This document shows positions 21,776 to 32,574 of a stretch of DNA of 64,000 nucleotides, piece after piece. How positions within the stretch are numbered: position 1 is the first letter of the stretch; each line of letters begins with the position of its first letter. The DNA is from Rugalucina vietnamica. Lineage: Eukaryota > Mollusca > Bivalvia > Lucinida > Lucinidae. Below the pieces are notes generated by a model. It was not told the DNA's origin. It ran no database searches and saw only the letters and a list, made by a program, of their open reading frames with translations. The DNA is taken from contig OZ024874.1 in assembly GCA_964017185.1 (NCBI GenBank), positions 13,325,957 to 13,389,956 on the forward strand, in the 5' to 3' direction. The position numbers were made by a program, and so were the translations under genes.

Positions 21776-22538
21776 CTGTATCTACCGTATTTAACGAAAT
21801 CGCACAACACCCTCCACATACTTTGTTTGCAATATGCAATTGGTTCATTGGTCAATCTAGATGAGTTCTACGCACGTTGTCGCCCCGGCAAGTGGTGCAC
21901 AATATTTCTACAGCTCGTTACATAAGCTACATGTTTAAAATATATTTGTACCAACAGAATAGCGAAACCTACTATGCTCCACCCACTTTAATGATGCAAC
22001 AACACTAATTATATAACGTACAAGAACAATTTAACGGACATGCTTTATGATCTTTAAAAGTTGAAATTAGACATTATACGGTGTTACAAACGTTACTTCT
22101 ACATCTATGGCGTGGAAATAGGGGTTTGGGTTCAAAAACCTTTTTGTTTTTGGTATTTCTTTCTTCATATTCCAAAAACAATATGTCCTTTTTTACTCAC
22201 CAATAGTTCAACTTGGCTATTACTCAAAATCATATATTTATATTAAATATTTAGTTCATTTTATTTAAATAATTTAACATTTCCTAAGGGTACCGCCGTA
22301 TGTTGTAACATTTGAAAAGTAGGCGTTTCAACAAAAATATCAAAATGAATAACTGTTATATGTTTGTATGTTTGTGTAAATTATTTAGTTCTATTTTATA
22401 CACCATATGATAAATACATGTTTAGTGTTGTAAAATATACAGCCTGTGACTTGCTAGTATGCTCATGGTAACGTATGTAACACCTTAATGTTCAAACATG
22501 GGTAAATTTCATTTTGGTGATTATAAATTTATATATAG

Positions 22539-22735
22539 TGAGCCGCTTCATGCGAAAACCAGATTCTTCCTGTATGAAAACAAAGATGCAGTTACTGCAC
22601 AGCTGATCAGCACACTTGTTTACTATACACAGATAATTCAAACTTCTTCTTAAATCCGAAATTTCAAGCGTCTAAATTCTGTGACTGTGTAGAAGGAATA
22701 TTGTCGGAAGAAGGGTTTTCGCGCGCTGCGACTCA
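22539..22735. mobile_element. Hairpin element E, copy 3, inside the 4.76-kb element
   Basis: TGAGCCGCTTCATGCGAAAA to the complement of TTTTCGCGCGCTGCGACTCA. The core (AACAAAGATGC, GCTGATCAGC) is degenerate, so this is an older copy. Confidence 0.65.
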
Positions 22736-23016
22736 CGTGAAAGTGATCTCACATAATTATCTGCAAAGGTTTTTGGCATAGAACACAGTAAGGTGTTTGG
22801 AACCACTGGTGACTTGTCAGTATGCTCGTGGTAACGTATGTAACACCTTTTTTCATACTGTAAGGTATACATGTATATTATGAGTTGGTGACCCATCTTA
22901 AAGCGTCCGCTCCTGATTGCGAGTTTGAGTTGTTCGACCTCTTCGGTGCCATGTTGTGTCCTTGAACAAGATCCACGATCCACGATTGCGAACTTAGGAA
23001 GACAAAGACTTCGCAA
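22672..23016 (-). other. Unidentified 114-codon open frame overlapping SINE and hairpin E
   Basis: Open frame on the minus strand. It runs through the SINE fragment and part of hairpin E, so most of it is repeat-derived and probably not a protein. Confidence 0.1.
22884..22975 (+). repeat. tRNA-derived SINE fragment
   Basis: AAAGCGTCCGCTCCTGATTG followed by GTTGTTCGACCTC (B-box) and TGTGTCCTTGAACAAGA. This combination resembles the head and adjoining core of tRNA SINEs of marine invertebrates (family recognised from memory). No tail seen. Confidence 0.5.
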
Positions 23017-23206
23017 ATATCACACTGACTGTCGCATCCAACTAGATGCGGATATTATCCTCAAACTCCTGGACCCATTTATTTTATACTATATGTCGTA
23101 TTCCTCACAGCTTATGTGCGCCTTTCGAAACTATAGATTTGACGTAGTGTTTGATATATACCTGTAGAGTAAATCCATCAGAACCGATGAAGGAGAAAGA
23201 AGGACA

Positions 23207-23970
23207 TTATCTAGACCTGCGACACCAGTTCCCCGGGTGTGGCAAAATCCAACGTAAAGCAGTAATTACACAAAATGTGAATTTCTTGAGGGCCCTCGGT
23301 GTGAAATTCGAACATAGAGCAGGGTGTGCAAACAACGTGTATGCGTTTTTACAGATAACGAAAAATGCTTTCTTGCCAGGGATGACGTAACTGCACTTTA
23401 GACATTGAAGACACAGATACGCAAATTTTCGTGACAACCACGATGCTTCTGACGGTACAATCATCTGAATCCGATGTCTTGGTTTTATGCTGCTGTCTAT
23501 TCTAGCCAAATGATAGCAATGCATTATGGTTCCACGCTGGAAATCCTGAAAAAGCATGATACTAGCAGTCTGTCGTTTTGAGCAAGCCTTGATGTCCTTG
23601 TGAGACTCTCGACCATTCCATATCTTCAAGAAAATAGAAGTTATGACTACACAATAAGACAGTTTAGGTTAGACTCCACACGATGGCATTGGTAAAACGA
23701 AAGCTTGGAATGTTGCTGAGAAAAGTGATCAATCACACAAACTACCTCGTGCAAAAGACGATAAAACTCCCCACAGCACATAAGAGGGTGTACGAAAAAC
23801 CATTTGCCGATTCTGTTCATCTGCTGGGCAATCTGGTTCAAGTGTAAATAGTGTCCGTCACATGTTCTGTTGCCATTAGCGGTACACAAATGAAAATGTA
23901 CCACCAAAGCATGATCGTTTGATGACACATTTTTCAAAAGCATGTTTTCAGCCTTAGCAGAAACGCTCAA
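23207..23970 (-). pseudogene. Unidentified open frames, 107 and 140 codons, adjacent
   Basis: 23,970-23,647 is open (TTG first; first ATG at codon 10; AENMLLKNVSSNDHALVV, RIGKWFFVHPLMCCGEFY). It is followed after 17 bp, in another frame, by 23,629-23,207 (HKDIKACSKRQTASIMLF, CLQCLKC, PRALKKF). The region matches no other repeat in the window and is the only part of the element with protein-like composition and several Cys/His. I do not recognise it; no integrase H-H-C-C or D-D-E pattern is apparent. It could be a decayed cargo or transposase gene, or chance. Confidence 0.3.
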
Positions 23971-23999
23971 CCGTATCAGCCTAAGCAGAATCCCTCAGA

Positions 24000-24480
24000 A
24001 GGTTGGTCGGGTGGGAATAGTGGCCCCGCTCATCGGGTCCTTAAGAAATAGATGGGATTCTTTTGCCTCCAGGCATAGCTTATACGCTACTAACTGACCA
24101 TCTTTTTACTGGTTAACCACTCAGGTCTGAGCCTGACCAGGAAAAGTGTTTCAAAAAATCCAATTATCATTATCCATACGTATAAGCCGTAGTGGCTTAC
24201 GTGGGTGGTTATATTTAAAGCATTGTTTGATGTCATGGCATCCGATTTTCGGGCAACGTCTCAATATGAAAATAGCTGTTGACTAGGCTGTTAAGCATCA
24301 ACTAAAAAAAAAGGCAATGTCTGGAACATCAATGGTACTTATATTGAAGCAGTGCTCATGACCAAGAACTGAACAAATTTTGTTCCGTTTAACGTCCCTT
24401 TCAATATTATTTCAGCTCATATTAGACGGGCCATCCGGTAGGTTGGGCGAAAACGGGAGAACCCTGAGATCGGAAAACAA
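24000..24480. repeat. Fragments of dispersed retroposon-like repeats
   Basis: 24,025-24,310 shares TTTTGCCTCCAGGCATA, GATGTCATGGCATCC and GTTGACT-rich ends with 31,900-32,575 inside the long-TIR element. 24,385-24,475 (AACGTCCCTTTCAATATTAT, GGCGAAAACGGGAGAA) is the reverse of 54,380-54,465. No genes. Confidence 0.6.
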
Positions 24481-25191
24481 TCTTAAGGTGACGATTATTA
24501 TATCTTATTACTATTTGTTTTCCTAAGGTTTTAACACCTAAATTTTTAAGTGAAAAATGTGTTACACATGTTACCATTAAATCACCCGTCACTCGCATTG
24601 ATATTTGCTTACTAATATTAGCAGGCTTATGAAAGGTAACTTAAGAAGTAGTGACCGACGGTGTTGATAATGTCATTTCATAACACTGGATACTATCAAT
24701 GGTGTAAAACATGCTTTGGGACTTTGTGGTTTGGGTGTTCACTGACAACTGGATTACACTCTTGAATATTTGCTATATCTTATATGATCTCTAAATTAGT
24801 GCTAAATCATAATTACATACAGCGATGAGCATTTTATCGGCATTAAAATCATTAAAACTGATTTCTGATATTTAATAATTATGTGTTACATACGTTACCA
24901 TACTTACCAATCAAAAGTACGCATTCTGGCAAAGCAGTGAGCATTCAACTTAAAGAAGGCATATATGTTATTGATCTACAACAAGATGATTTTTTTTCTT
25001 CTCTTCTTCAAACGTGTCTGTTCATAGTTGACTTGAACACTTTATTCTTTCATGATCTGAAGTGAGTTACTGTGGACTATATGCAATATCTTTCGACTAA
25101 GGAATAACATGATGATTAGTTTTTTCAGGTTTGTAAAAGAAACCAGTGTATCAAAAATATAAATGCGCAAAGAAAAGTATATTAAAATAGC
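24481..25191. other. AT-rich interior of the element, no gene seen
   Basis: Only the two reverse-oriented GTAAC motifs (24,561 and 24,885) stand out. Small open frames have no recognisable content. Confidence 0.5.
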
Positions 25192-25900
25192 TTACTGTTC
25201 TGTAATTAAACTCTGAACAGTCTGTTTTGAAAATGTAACATGCGTAACACCATCGATGCATATATGTGATTAAAAGTAACAACACATGTGCCAGTAATAT
25301 TCTTTCATCAGATGACATTAATATATTTAGGTTTGGAATTTATTTCAGAGAGTCATAGTGCATTTTTAAAACTTAGAGTATATTTTTGTTTTGAATGGGT
25401 AACATACGACGTGCGTAACGGCTTCTGGAGGGCAAATGCACCATAACATTGGGCGACAACGTGCATAGAAAATCTTTATATTGATCAACGAAGCCACACG
25501 TAGTGTATAAAAAGTGAAATTCGCAAAGAGAAGTATATTGAAATAGCTTACTGTTCTGTAATTAACATTTACACAGGCTGTTTTGAGAATGTAACATACG
25601 TAACACCATCGATGCATGAAAATGATTAAATATATCAATATATGTGCCTGTAACATTCTTTCATCAGATAATATTGATACATTTAGGTTTGGAATTTAGA
25701 TTAGAGATTCATAGTGTATTTAATAAACTTACAGCACATTTCTGGTTTGAATGGGTAACATACGTAACGGCTTCTGGAGGACAAATGCACCATATCACAG
25801 GGCGACAACGTGCATAGAAGCTCTTTATATTGATCAAAGAAGCCACCCATAGTATCAAACCTAGTATGTGGAGGGTGTTGTGCGAAACGAAAAATTTCCC
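25192..25900 (+). repeat. Two tandem copies of about 355 bp near the right end
   Basis: AGCTTACTGTTCTGTAATTA starts at about 25,192 and 25,547. Each copy carries GTAAC motifs and the block from TCTTTCATCAGAT to TTGGGCGACAACGTGCATAG (the second has CAGGGCGACAACGTGC). This is subterminal, so the putative motif array has been amplified here. Confidence 0.8.
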
Positions 25901-25937
25901 TACCCACCGTCTCCACTAACTGAGCTAAGACGTATTA
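25885..25937 (-). tRNA. tRNA-like A-box fragment near the right TIR
   Basis: In reverse: CGTCTTAGCTCAGTTAGTGG, a good tRNA D-arm/A-box. No B-box follows before the CACAACACCC block, so it is a fragment. Confidence 0.4.
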
Positions 25938-26050
25938 TGATATAAGTTTAATCATCATTTAAAAATAAGCTCCAAAACCCATGTTACCTTTTTTGAAATA
26001 GCTTAGCCCAAAGTTAACTGTTCATTTGCGCCAAGATATCGTGTGCAACA

Positions 26051-26640
26051 GTACACAGGGTACCCAACATTCATTCACTTTTATTGTCAAAATGCCTGAA
26101 AAGTGACATTGTTAAAAAAAACAAAGGACAAAAAAGACAAAAATAAATCTTAGGATTAAATCTAAACCACATGCATATCTTAAGACCAAGTTAATTACAC
26201 CTGTGAAATTTCAGAGAATCGGGATAAAATTGTAGAATGAATTGCGCTAGGAAGGAACCACTCATCGTCAAAATGCCCGAAAAATTACTCGATTAGAATT
26301 TAAAAGGTGAAAAATAACTAAAGATTAAATCAAAACACATGCAACTCTCCCGTAGTCAGGCCATGTTCACAACGCTTATTCAGTTTCAAAGAATCTGGAT
26401 AAAACTGTTGAATGGGTTGCGCACAATAGTTACCCACTGCCCATTCACTTTCATTACGACTAAGTTCAAATTGCGAAACAATTGACAAAGTTGATCTGGG
26501 GATTATATCCAATTGCAAACCACATGCACATCTTCAAATCATGGTGTAGACATCTGTAAGGTTTTTTTTTTTTTTTTTTTTTTTGTTTTTTTTTTTTTTC
26601 TTAAATAGAATCTGAATAAAACTGTAGAAGGATTTGTGCA
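26051..26640 (+). repeat. G-type modules, block II, right of the insertion
   Basis: Continues the module array after the second GTAC: CAAAATGCCCGAAAAAT, AATCGGGATAAAATTG, ACCCACTGCCCATTC. Contains a long poly(T) at 26,562-26,599. Confidence 0.75.
26562..26599 (+). repeat. Poly(T) tract
   Basis: 37 T with one G, inside a module where block I (11,455) has GTAAAGTTTCAAAAG. Confidence 0.9.
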
Positions 26641-26702
26641 CAAAAGTACATAGATTTACTACTATTTGGAAAGCCGAAACCTGTCGAAAAGGCGAGAGGC
26701 AA

Positions 26703-26815
26703 TATATAATTGTTGCCCTTGAGCGGAGGGCGTAGCCCGAGGGCAATATTACCTGCCTCGGTAGAACAAATCGTCATGTCATCCTCACTCAAGGGCAACA
26801 ATTATTTTATTATAC
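26703..26815. repeat. Foldback repeat M, copy 2 (short)
   Basis: ATAATTGTTGCCCTTGAG paired with CAAGGGCAACAATTATT. It lacks the internal duplication of the block I copy. Followed at 26,816-26,900 by the same ACCGAACCACTTTTGAAAC block. Confidence 0.75.
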
Positions 26816-27036
26816 CGAACCACTTTTGAAACGAATTAGCGACATGCCACATGACAAACGCATGTGACTGCAAGTGCAACTGCACATTTAGACGAATATG
26901 ACGAATATGAAGGTAATATGATCATGCGACATCTCCACGTGCACTGTAAACAAACGCATGTGACTACAAGTGCAGCTGCACTTTTTAAGCGGATATGACG
27001 TCAGAGGATAATATGATCATGCGACAGTATATATAT

Positions 27037-27207
27037 AACTATTTCATACCTTCCTGTGTAACAAACCTTCACATCACCCAGAGGTGCTGTGGATGACCCG
27101 ATGAATTGTTGCCCGAAGCCGAAGACCGAGGGCAACAGTTCATCGGGTCATCCACGGCTTCGAGGGGTGATAGTTTTGACTGTTACACAGGAAGGTTTGA
27201 AATAGTT
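27037..27207. repeat. Large foldback hairpin, about 80-bp arms
   Basis: AACTATTTCATACCTTCCTG at the left and its inverse ending GGTTTGAAATAGTT at the right. The inner parts are GATGACCCGATGAATTGTTG and AACAGTTCATCGGGTCATCC. Absent from block I. Non-coding MITE-like hairpin. Confidence 0.85.
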
Positions 27208-27339
27208 GTTTTATTACCCAGCTCAAACATTCATTATTATACGTTATACTAGACAAATACTGTAAAATACATGTAATAAGATTGGTTGTTACATTGAATT
27301 GGTTGTTCCATTGAAATATGGATGAAACATGCTTATAAT

Positions 27340-27740
27340 CTGGTTCAGTTGTCTGATTTGAGTGTTTGTTTTGTTTATTTAACTGTTTTGTTTTATTTGT
27401 TCTGCTTGTTTGTTTTGTTCTGGTACTTAAGTTGTTTGTTTGTTTCTTTTTTTGTTTGTATGATTGTTTGTTTGTTATGTTCGATTCTGTTTGTTTTGCT
27501 TGTTTGTTGTTTCTTCTGTTTGTTCTAGCTAGCTGTTTTAATTTATTGTTTGTTTGGTTGGTTTCTTTGTTCTAAAATTTTAATTATGTGTTTATTTGTG
27601 ACTAACGCTTTGTTGGATTTGTTTGTTTTGTTTTTGTTTGTTTATGTTTGTTTGCTTGTTTTTGTTTGTTTGTGATCATATGTTTTCTTGTTTGTTTGAT
27701 TCATTTGCTTGGTCGGTTGATTTTCATTACTGTTTGTTTT
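27340..27740 (+). repeat. TTTG/TTG-rich low-complexity tract
   Basis: Degenerate (TTTG)n over about 400 bp. Open frames rich in Phe, Leu, Cys and Val here are artefacts. Block I lacks the tract. Confidence 0.85.
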
Positions 27741-28280
27741 ACAATAATTGCAGGTATGGAAAAGCAGTATAAAAGCATGCAAACATATCACATGAATGGG
27801 AAACAGTCAAAACTGTTTCCCGTGAAACGGTTCGTCACATGACATGAAACAGTTCATTGAAACTGGTTGGAACTGGCTTTTACTGAAATTCTTTAAAAAC
27901 AGTCCAAAACGATTAATTACTAGTTATATAGCACGTTCGGTAATAAGACAGAATAGCACCCTCGACGTGACATGTCTCAGCTCTAGGCCCAGCAATGAAT
28001 TAGCGAATACGACATGGGAATTCTAATCATTTATACACGGTAACTCTTTCTGTGCCGAATTCAACGATAACGTGACGAGAAGAGCCTGCGGTTTTCATCA
28101 TTCGTTCAAAATAAGATGCTCCTGTGGGTATTTCTTAGATACCTTTGAGTAGATTTTGGTGAAAGGCAACTGCAGGTGCCTGCAATGAAAGCGCTCTTAA
28201 TTCTAAACTTGTACGGAGATTCAAAATACTGCAAGAGACTATTGCAGCAAAGTGTGAACGCTCTGCTTATCTGTCAAATG
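27741..28280 (+). other. Block II-specific stretch plus Y sequence, no gene
   Basis: Contains a short GTTTC/GAAAC-rich stretch (27,800-27,860) and Y-like pieces (GAGCCTGCGGTTTTC near 28,081). No conserved open frame. Confidence 0.45.
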
Positions 28281-28289
28281 CAACTTTAA

Positions 28290-28415
28290 TTTCCGGCGTC
28301 TCAACATGAAGAGTGCATATGGAAAGAAATGGAATCTTTAATTGGCGGTAATTGATTGAGAATCAATGCGTACAAGCACAGGACAAACATTTGGTCGATT
28401 GAAGGTTCCGTCATT
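28290..28415 (+). pseudogene. Actin-like relic 3
   Basis: Counterpart of relic 2 in block II: GAAGAGTGCATATGGAAAGA, then GGAATCTTTAATTGGCGG and AGAATCAATGCG align with the ERMQKEMEVLIGD and KINAH region of the large copy. Same downstream landmark. Confidence 0.6.
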
Positions 28416-28675
28416 AGCATGATGGTGGTAATCTATTATCGTCCTGGTGCCATATTCGAAAGTGCCTAGATTGTTTGAGAGCTGTTTGTTTTCAGCATTA
28501 AATCATCTTTTATGGATATTTGCATATTTCCTGTATGATCTAAGCGTAGATTAGAAATTTTTGTCAATATCTTCCAAATCACTCAAGCCATTCCGTGCAG
28601 CAGATTGATAAACACCGAGATAGCATGTCCATGAGCCCCCTTGAACATATTGAATCCCACCTTTTAATAGAAAAA
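28416..28675 (+). repeat. Y landmark copy 6
   Basis: GGTAATCTATTATCGTCC through AGCATTAAATCATCTTTTATGG. Gives the uninterrupted form of the site where A inserted at 111/853. Confidence 0.75.
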
Positions 28676-28812
28676 TTGGGGTTTGCAGGGGTATACCTAT
28701 TTTTCTTATTTTGCTCCAAAACATAGGTTGTGGGTACTCGTTAGAACCGCCTCGTCGAGGCGGTTCTAACGTGTACCCACAATATCTGTTTTGAGCAAAG
28801 AATAAGAAAAAT
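28676..28812. repeat. Hairpin D, block II copy
   Basis: Full palindrome centred on CCGCCTCGTCGAGGCGG, colinear with 12,629-12,770 including flanks (GGGGTTTGCAGG, TTTTCATAATGAATGGGC). Confidence 0.85.
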
Positions 28813-29111
28813 AGCAACAATTTTCGACTGAAATTTTTCCTTTTTTACAACTTTAAAAATCTCTGTATATTGCTTGGGCATGTTTTCATAATGAATGGGC
28901 GCTGGTTTGAGGAATAACTACTTCGTCTTTTGTTGATCACTCACCTGGATTTTGGAATATTATTCTAATATACTGTGCATATTTTGTTTTTATCCATCAT
29001 TTGATCGTACAGTTTGCATGTTCATGGACTTTTATGTCTATACATCTCTGCTGACAACCGATAATGAAAACTTAATGGTATAGAAGACTGTCCTTTCATA
29101 GTCAGTATTAA

Positions 29112-29315
29112 CTCATTTAAGCCTGGCGTCCTTTTTGTGGGACATAGGCAAACCGTATAGCCCCAGACGCGGCGTCCCATCTGGGGCTATTCTGTTTGCA
29201 AAGAGTAGTTTCATCGAAAAATGATATAAAAGGAATATATAAAAAATCACCCGTAAAAATGAAAATGGACTCATCCAAATGACAATAATGGGAGAATCCA
29301 TTTGTCAATAATGGG
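29112..29315 (-). mobile_element. TTAA-flanked MITE, inverted relative to block I
   Basis: Flanked by TTAA (29,108-29,111 and 29,316-29,319). It begins CTCATTTAAGCCTGGCGTCC and ends TTTGTCAATAATGGG, the reverse of 13,592-13,810, while the outer flanks are colinear and not inverted. Internal GGCGTCCCATCTGGGG. Confidence 0.8.
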
Positions 29316-29405
29316 TTAAATTTGCGAGCACGCCATAGGGATTCTTATCATAAACAAAGCTCTTTCTGTGTCAAATACTTGACGTGACGCGAAGCACCTG
29401 CGGTT

Positions 29406-30110
29406 TAGTCCGGCAGAACCTTCAGTGGACCTGGATTTAGAGTACATAGAAAATGTTTTTACATATTTGGAAAGCTGAGGTCTTCTACATTAAGAATCCG
29501 GCGGGTGACATCTTGTCACCATTGAGCAATTTGAGAAATCTAAGATGGCGTCCAAGATGGCTGCTCGTAAATGAAAAACAGTAGTTTCCATGCAAATAAT
29601 TATATTTTGAGAGACTTTTAGATATGGGATCATTTGTATTTGAAAGCTGAATCAAATTTACATTGAAATTAGCGCAAGAAAACGGACAATGTACGGAGAG
29701 CATCCAAGAGGGCTGCAAGAATTAAGGAAATTACATTATTGAAAAGAGGTGATTTCAAGACTAAATAATTTCTTAAACCAAACAGTTTAACAATGTTGGT
29801 GGCATTTTGTTAACATTTAAGACTCCGATGGATGTCATCTTATCATCATTGAACACTTTGAGAAATTCAAGATGGCATTCAGGATGGTTGCCCCTATACA
29901 GAGAACAGTAATTGTCATGTAAATAATCGTTTTTTGACAGATGTAAGACCTGAAATTACTCGCATTTAAAGGCTGAACTAGTCTGTGTACATTGAAACTA
30001 GTTCAAAGGAGATCATCTAAATTGTCCGCCAGAATAAAGGAAAATGCAATATTGAAAAGCGCTGATACTGAAACTTAAGAATTACTCAATTAATCAATTA
30101 GTAAGGTGGC
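29406..30110 (+). repeat. Left TIR of T copy 1, two internal modules
   Basis: Modules start near 29,488 (GGTGACATCTTGTCACCATT) and 29,820 (GATGTCATCTTATCATCATT). Each is followed by paired AAGATGGC-type motifs (29,541-29,563). The right arm (32,575-33,172) carries both modules in inverse order. Confidence 0.75.
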
Positions 30111-30559
30111 AGTTTTTGTAAACATCAGTCAAAGAATAAATCCGAATAGATAAAAGTATTCTTGAAACCTGTATTGACTTATGGTCATCATGTAGAATAT
30201 TTAATATGGTAATGACTCCCGCAGATTAAAATACATGTACCAGTAAGACAAACACAGTATCAGTGCTTTATATGCAAATTACTCGTCCTTCATAATTTGA
30301 AACTGTTCTGAAAATGTCTGTTTTGGCTCAAAACTATGATATCAAATATGGTTTCTCATTCCCTTTATTGTTTTCAAGACATCGTCTCTCACAAATGAGA
30401 AAAATCATCATTATTTCTTGAATAAGGTTCATGTGTGTTGGTGAGCTCTTTGATGGCTGACTAGGCCAAATTCTAGCTCTAAACTGTCGGTCGCAAGTAG
30501 AGCAAGTCAATGTAAGTTATGGAAGTTGCTGGTGGCCCATTGGTCTCGGCTTTGCATTT

Positions 30560-31070
30560 TCTGCGCTTTCTTCAGCTTCACAGATTCTCTATTTTTTCAT
30601 AGAGAGCTGCTCCTTCGTTGATGAGACCTCGCCACTTTGATCGCTCCTGTGCAGTCTGTTCCCAAGAACCCATTGGTATATCGAAATCCTTCAGAGAGGC
30701 TTTGAGAGTGTCTTTCTAGCTTTCTGGCCACCTTAAGAGCGATTTCTCTCCTGTAGTTCTTCATAGAAAACGTTCTTTGGAAGTCACGCATCCGGCATGC
30801 TTATAACATGGCCAGTCCATCTTAGCTGTGCTAGCTTTAAGACTGTATTCATGCTTTGCATTCTTGCTTTCTTCAGGACCTCCGTGTCTGGAATCTTGTC
30901 CTGCCACTTGATATTTGGCAGCTTTCTTAACAGCTTAAGTGGAAATGGTGAAATCTCTTTGCGTGACGTTGGTATACTGCCCAGGTCTCACATGCATGCA
31001 AAAGGGTTGGCAGTACAACAGCCTTGTAGACTTTCAGCTTGGTGTCAAGCTTGATTCCAGCCTATAATGT
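30560..31070 (-). pseudogene. Decayed LINE reverse-transcriptase C-terminal fragment inside T copy 1
   Basis: Minus-strand reading across frames: IKLDTKLKVYKAVVLPTLLH, CETWAVYQRHAKR, IKWQDKIPDTEVL, LRWTGHVIS, KNVFYEELQERNR, QTAQERSKWRGLI. This is the conserved tail region of a LINE polyprotein. Frame changes near 30,710 and 30,960 and in-frame stops disable it. A related fragment is at 41,830-42,545. Confidence 0.7.
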
Positions 31071-32574
31071 TTAAATGTATACCATTAAGTAGTACATGCA
31101 TATTTTCTAGACCAATGATGCATGAAAGTGTACATATAGATTGTTTGTCAGTCTAAGAACCCACTGTTCTACAATTAAAACAGATACAGTGTATATACTT
31201 CTGAATGAGCTATATTGGTGCCAATGTTTATTCAATTTATGACCCCGCTTGTGCAATATGTGCCAATGATCAATGGACTGCCATAATAAGGCGATTATCT
31301 CATCGCTTTATGGGATAATAAACAGGCTCCTAAAGAATAATGTGTGTGATACCAACGTGTATTGGTTTTATGGTCCCTTATTACCTGTTCAGTAAAACTG
31401 TCCCCCTCCGCAACCTATATTGAGTTTTCGTTTTGGAACCCTACCTGTATTCAGAGCACTTGTCTGGCCACCAGGTCTTCTAGTATCATGTTCCATATTA
31501 GTTATCAGCTAATGACTTTCAATCAATAGGAGTACATGCTTTTACAGTAATCATAGTTTACACATATTTATCTCAAAGACAAAGGGATTGGGCTCCAAGT
31601 GCTTACAAAATTAGTTACAGCCTGCTCCCTAAAATCATAATCATAAAAATCACTTGGATCTACATTTCCAGACTTTGCTGTCTGTCTTCCAGAAAAAAAG
31701 ATACATACATGTATATGAGAAAAGATACATGTATGTGGGCCTATAGATAATGAGACATTGAACCCCAATTTTTGAACCATAATTTTTAGTCTGGGTCACT
31801 GTTAACTACATGTCCCTGTATTTTGCAGTGATTTGTCAACAGAACTTTGACTTTAATATTATGTGAGAGTGACCACATTACTTGTTTTTTTCTGTTTGCT
31901 TGTGTTGGTGCTGTTGTCCCAGTCAACAGCTATGGTCATGCCGGGACTTCTACCAAATTTTAGGATCACATGACTCTCAATATGTGCTTGAAAATATAAC
32001 CACCTAAGTTAACAGCTAAGGTTTACGTGTATGGATGATTTTTACTGTAGCCACTTTCCTTGGGCAGGCTTAATTAAAGGCCTTCTGTGCTGTAACCCAT
32101 TAATCAGATGGTCATTCAGTAGATTTTTTTTAACTTTGCCTGGAGGCATAAGCGGCTAATATATTTCTCTTGATCCGATGGGCGGGCTCACACCCTTCTG
32201 TAGAATTACGCATGCAGCTCAAAAGGAAATATTACCTGTCATTTTAGGTTGTGAGAGACATATGGCCTGCTTGTGTTTACAGATAAAACTAACTGACCAG
32301 CTTTTTGATAACTGGTCTGAACTTGCCTGAAAAAAGTGGTTAAGACAAATAAAAACAAGACTGAGATCCTAATGTGCATCTATATTTATAAGCATGAATT
32401 GTTTAATTAAGTGGTTGTAGTTTGAGTATGTTTCGGATGTCATGGCATCCCAGGGTTGGAAATGGAGGTAATATCCCGGCATGACAATATTGGTTGACTG
32501 CGTAAAGCAACAAAACAAACAAACAAACAAACAAACGAACGAACAAACAAACAAACAAACAAACAAACAAATAA
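31071..32574. other. T copy 1 interior, no gene; retroposon-like stretch with (AAAC)n
   Basis: 31,080-31,890 has no recognisable content. 31,900-32,500 shares CATGCCGGGACTTC, TTTGCCTGGAGGCATAA and GATGTCATGGCATCCC with 24,025-24,310 and 9,580-9,650. (AAAC)n occupies about 32,511-32,573. Leu/Phe/Val/Cys-rich frames across it are artefacts. Confidence 0.6.

Larger units (their letters stand above)
22083..25768. promoter_or_regulatory. Array of GTAAC-N4-GTAAC motifs across the element
   Basis: Exact 14-bp instances: 22,083-22,096 (reverse), 22,468-22,481, 22,831-22,844, 24,561-24,574 (reverse), 24,885-24,898 (reverse), 25,235-25,248, 25,591-25,604 and 25,755-25,768. Near matches: 21,917-21,930 and 25,399-25,419. 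The spacer is most often ATAC or GTAT. It is two direct pentamers with 9-bp spacing, close to a helical turn. Possible transposase- or host-protein-binding sites (inference). Confidence 0.6.
21293..26050. mobile_element. 4,758-bp TIR element with GTAC duplication, Ginger-like ends
   Basis: The ends are TGTTGCCTGACGATATCTTG and the complement of CCAAGATATCGTGTGCAACA. They are flanked by GTAC at 21,289-21,292 and 26,051-26,054; the empty paralogous site is at 10,690. The inverted similarity continues inward: CACAACACCCTCCACATACT at 21,801 and its inverse near 25,860, and CACGTTGTCGCCC at 21,876 and its inverse near 25,805. TGTNR ends with a 4-bp duplication are, as I recall, features of Ginger elements, relatives of LTR-retroelement integrases. 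I see no integrase motif inside, so it is non-autonomous or uncharacterised. It contains tRNA-like pieces, a SINE piece, hairpin E, and a reiterated GTAAC-N4-GTAAC motif. Confidence 0.8.

Noticed and set aside
21293-26050. LTR retrotransposon, because the ends are TG...CA with a 4-bp duplication
   Set aside because: The ends are inverted, not direct, repeats; no primer-binding site, protease or RT motif was found.
27322-27575. Phe/Leu/Cys/Val-rich open frames that look like membrane proteins
   Set aside because: They read through a degenerate TTTG tract; hydrophobicity follows from the low-complexity DNA.
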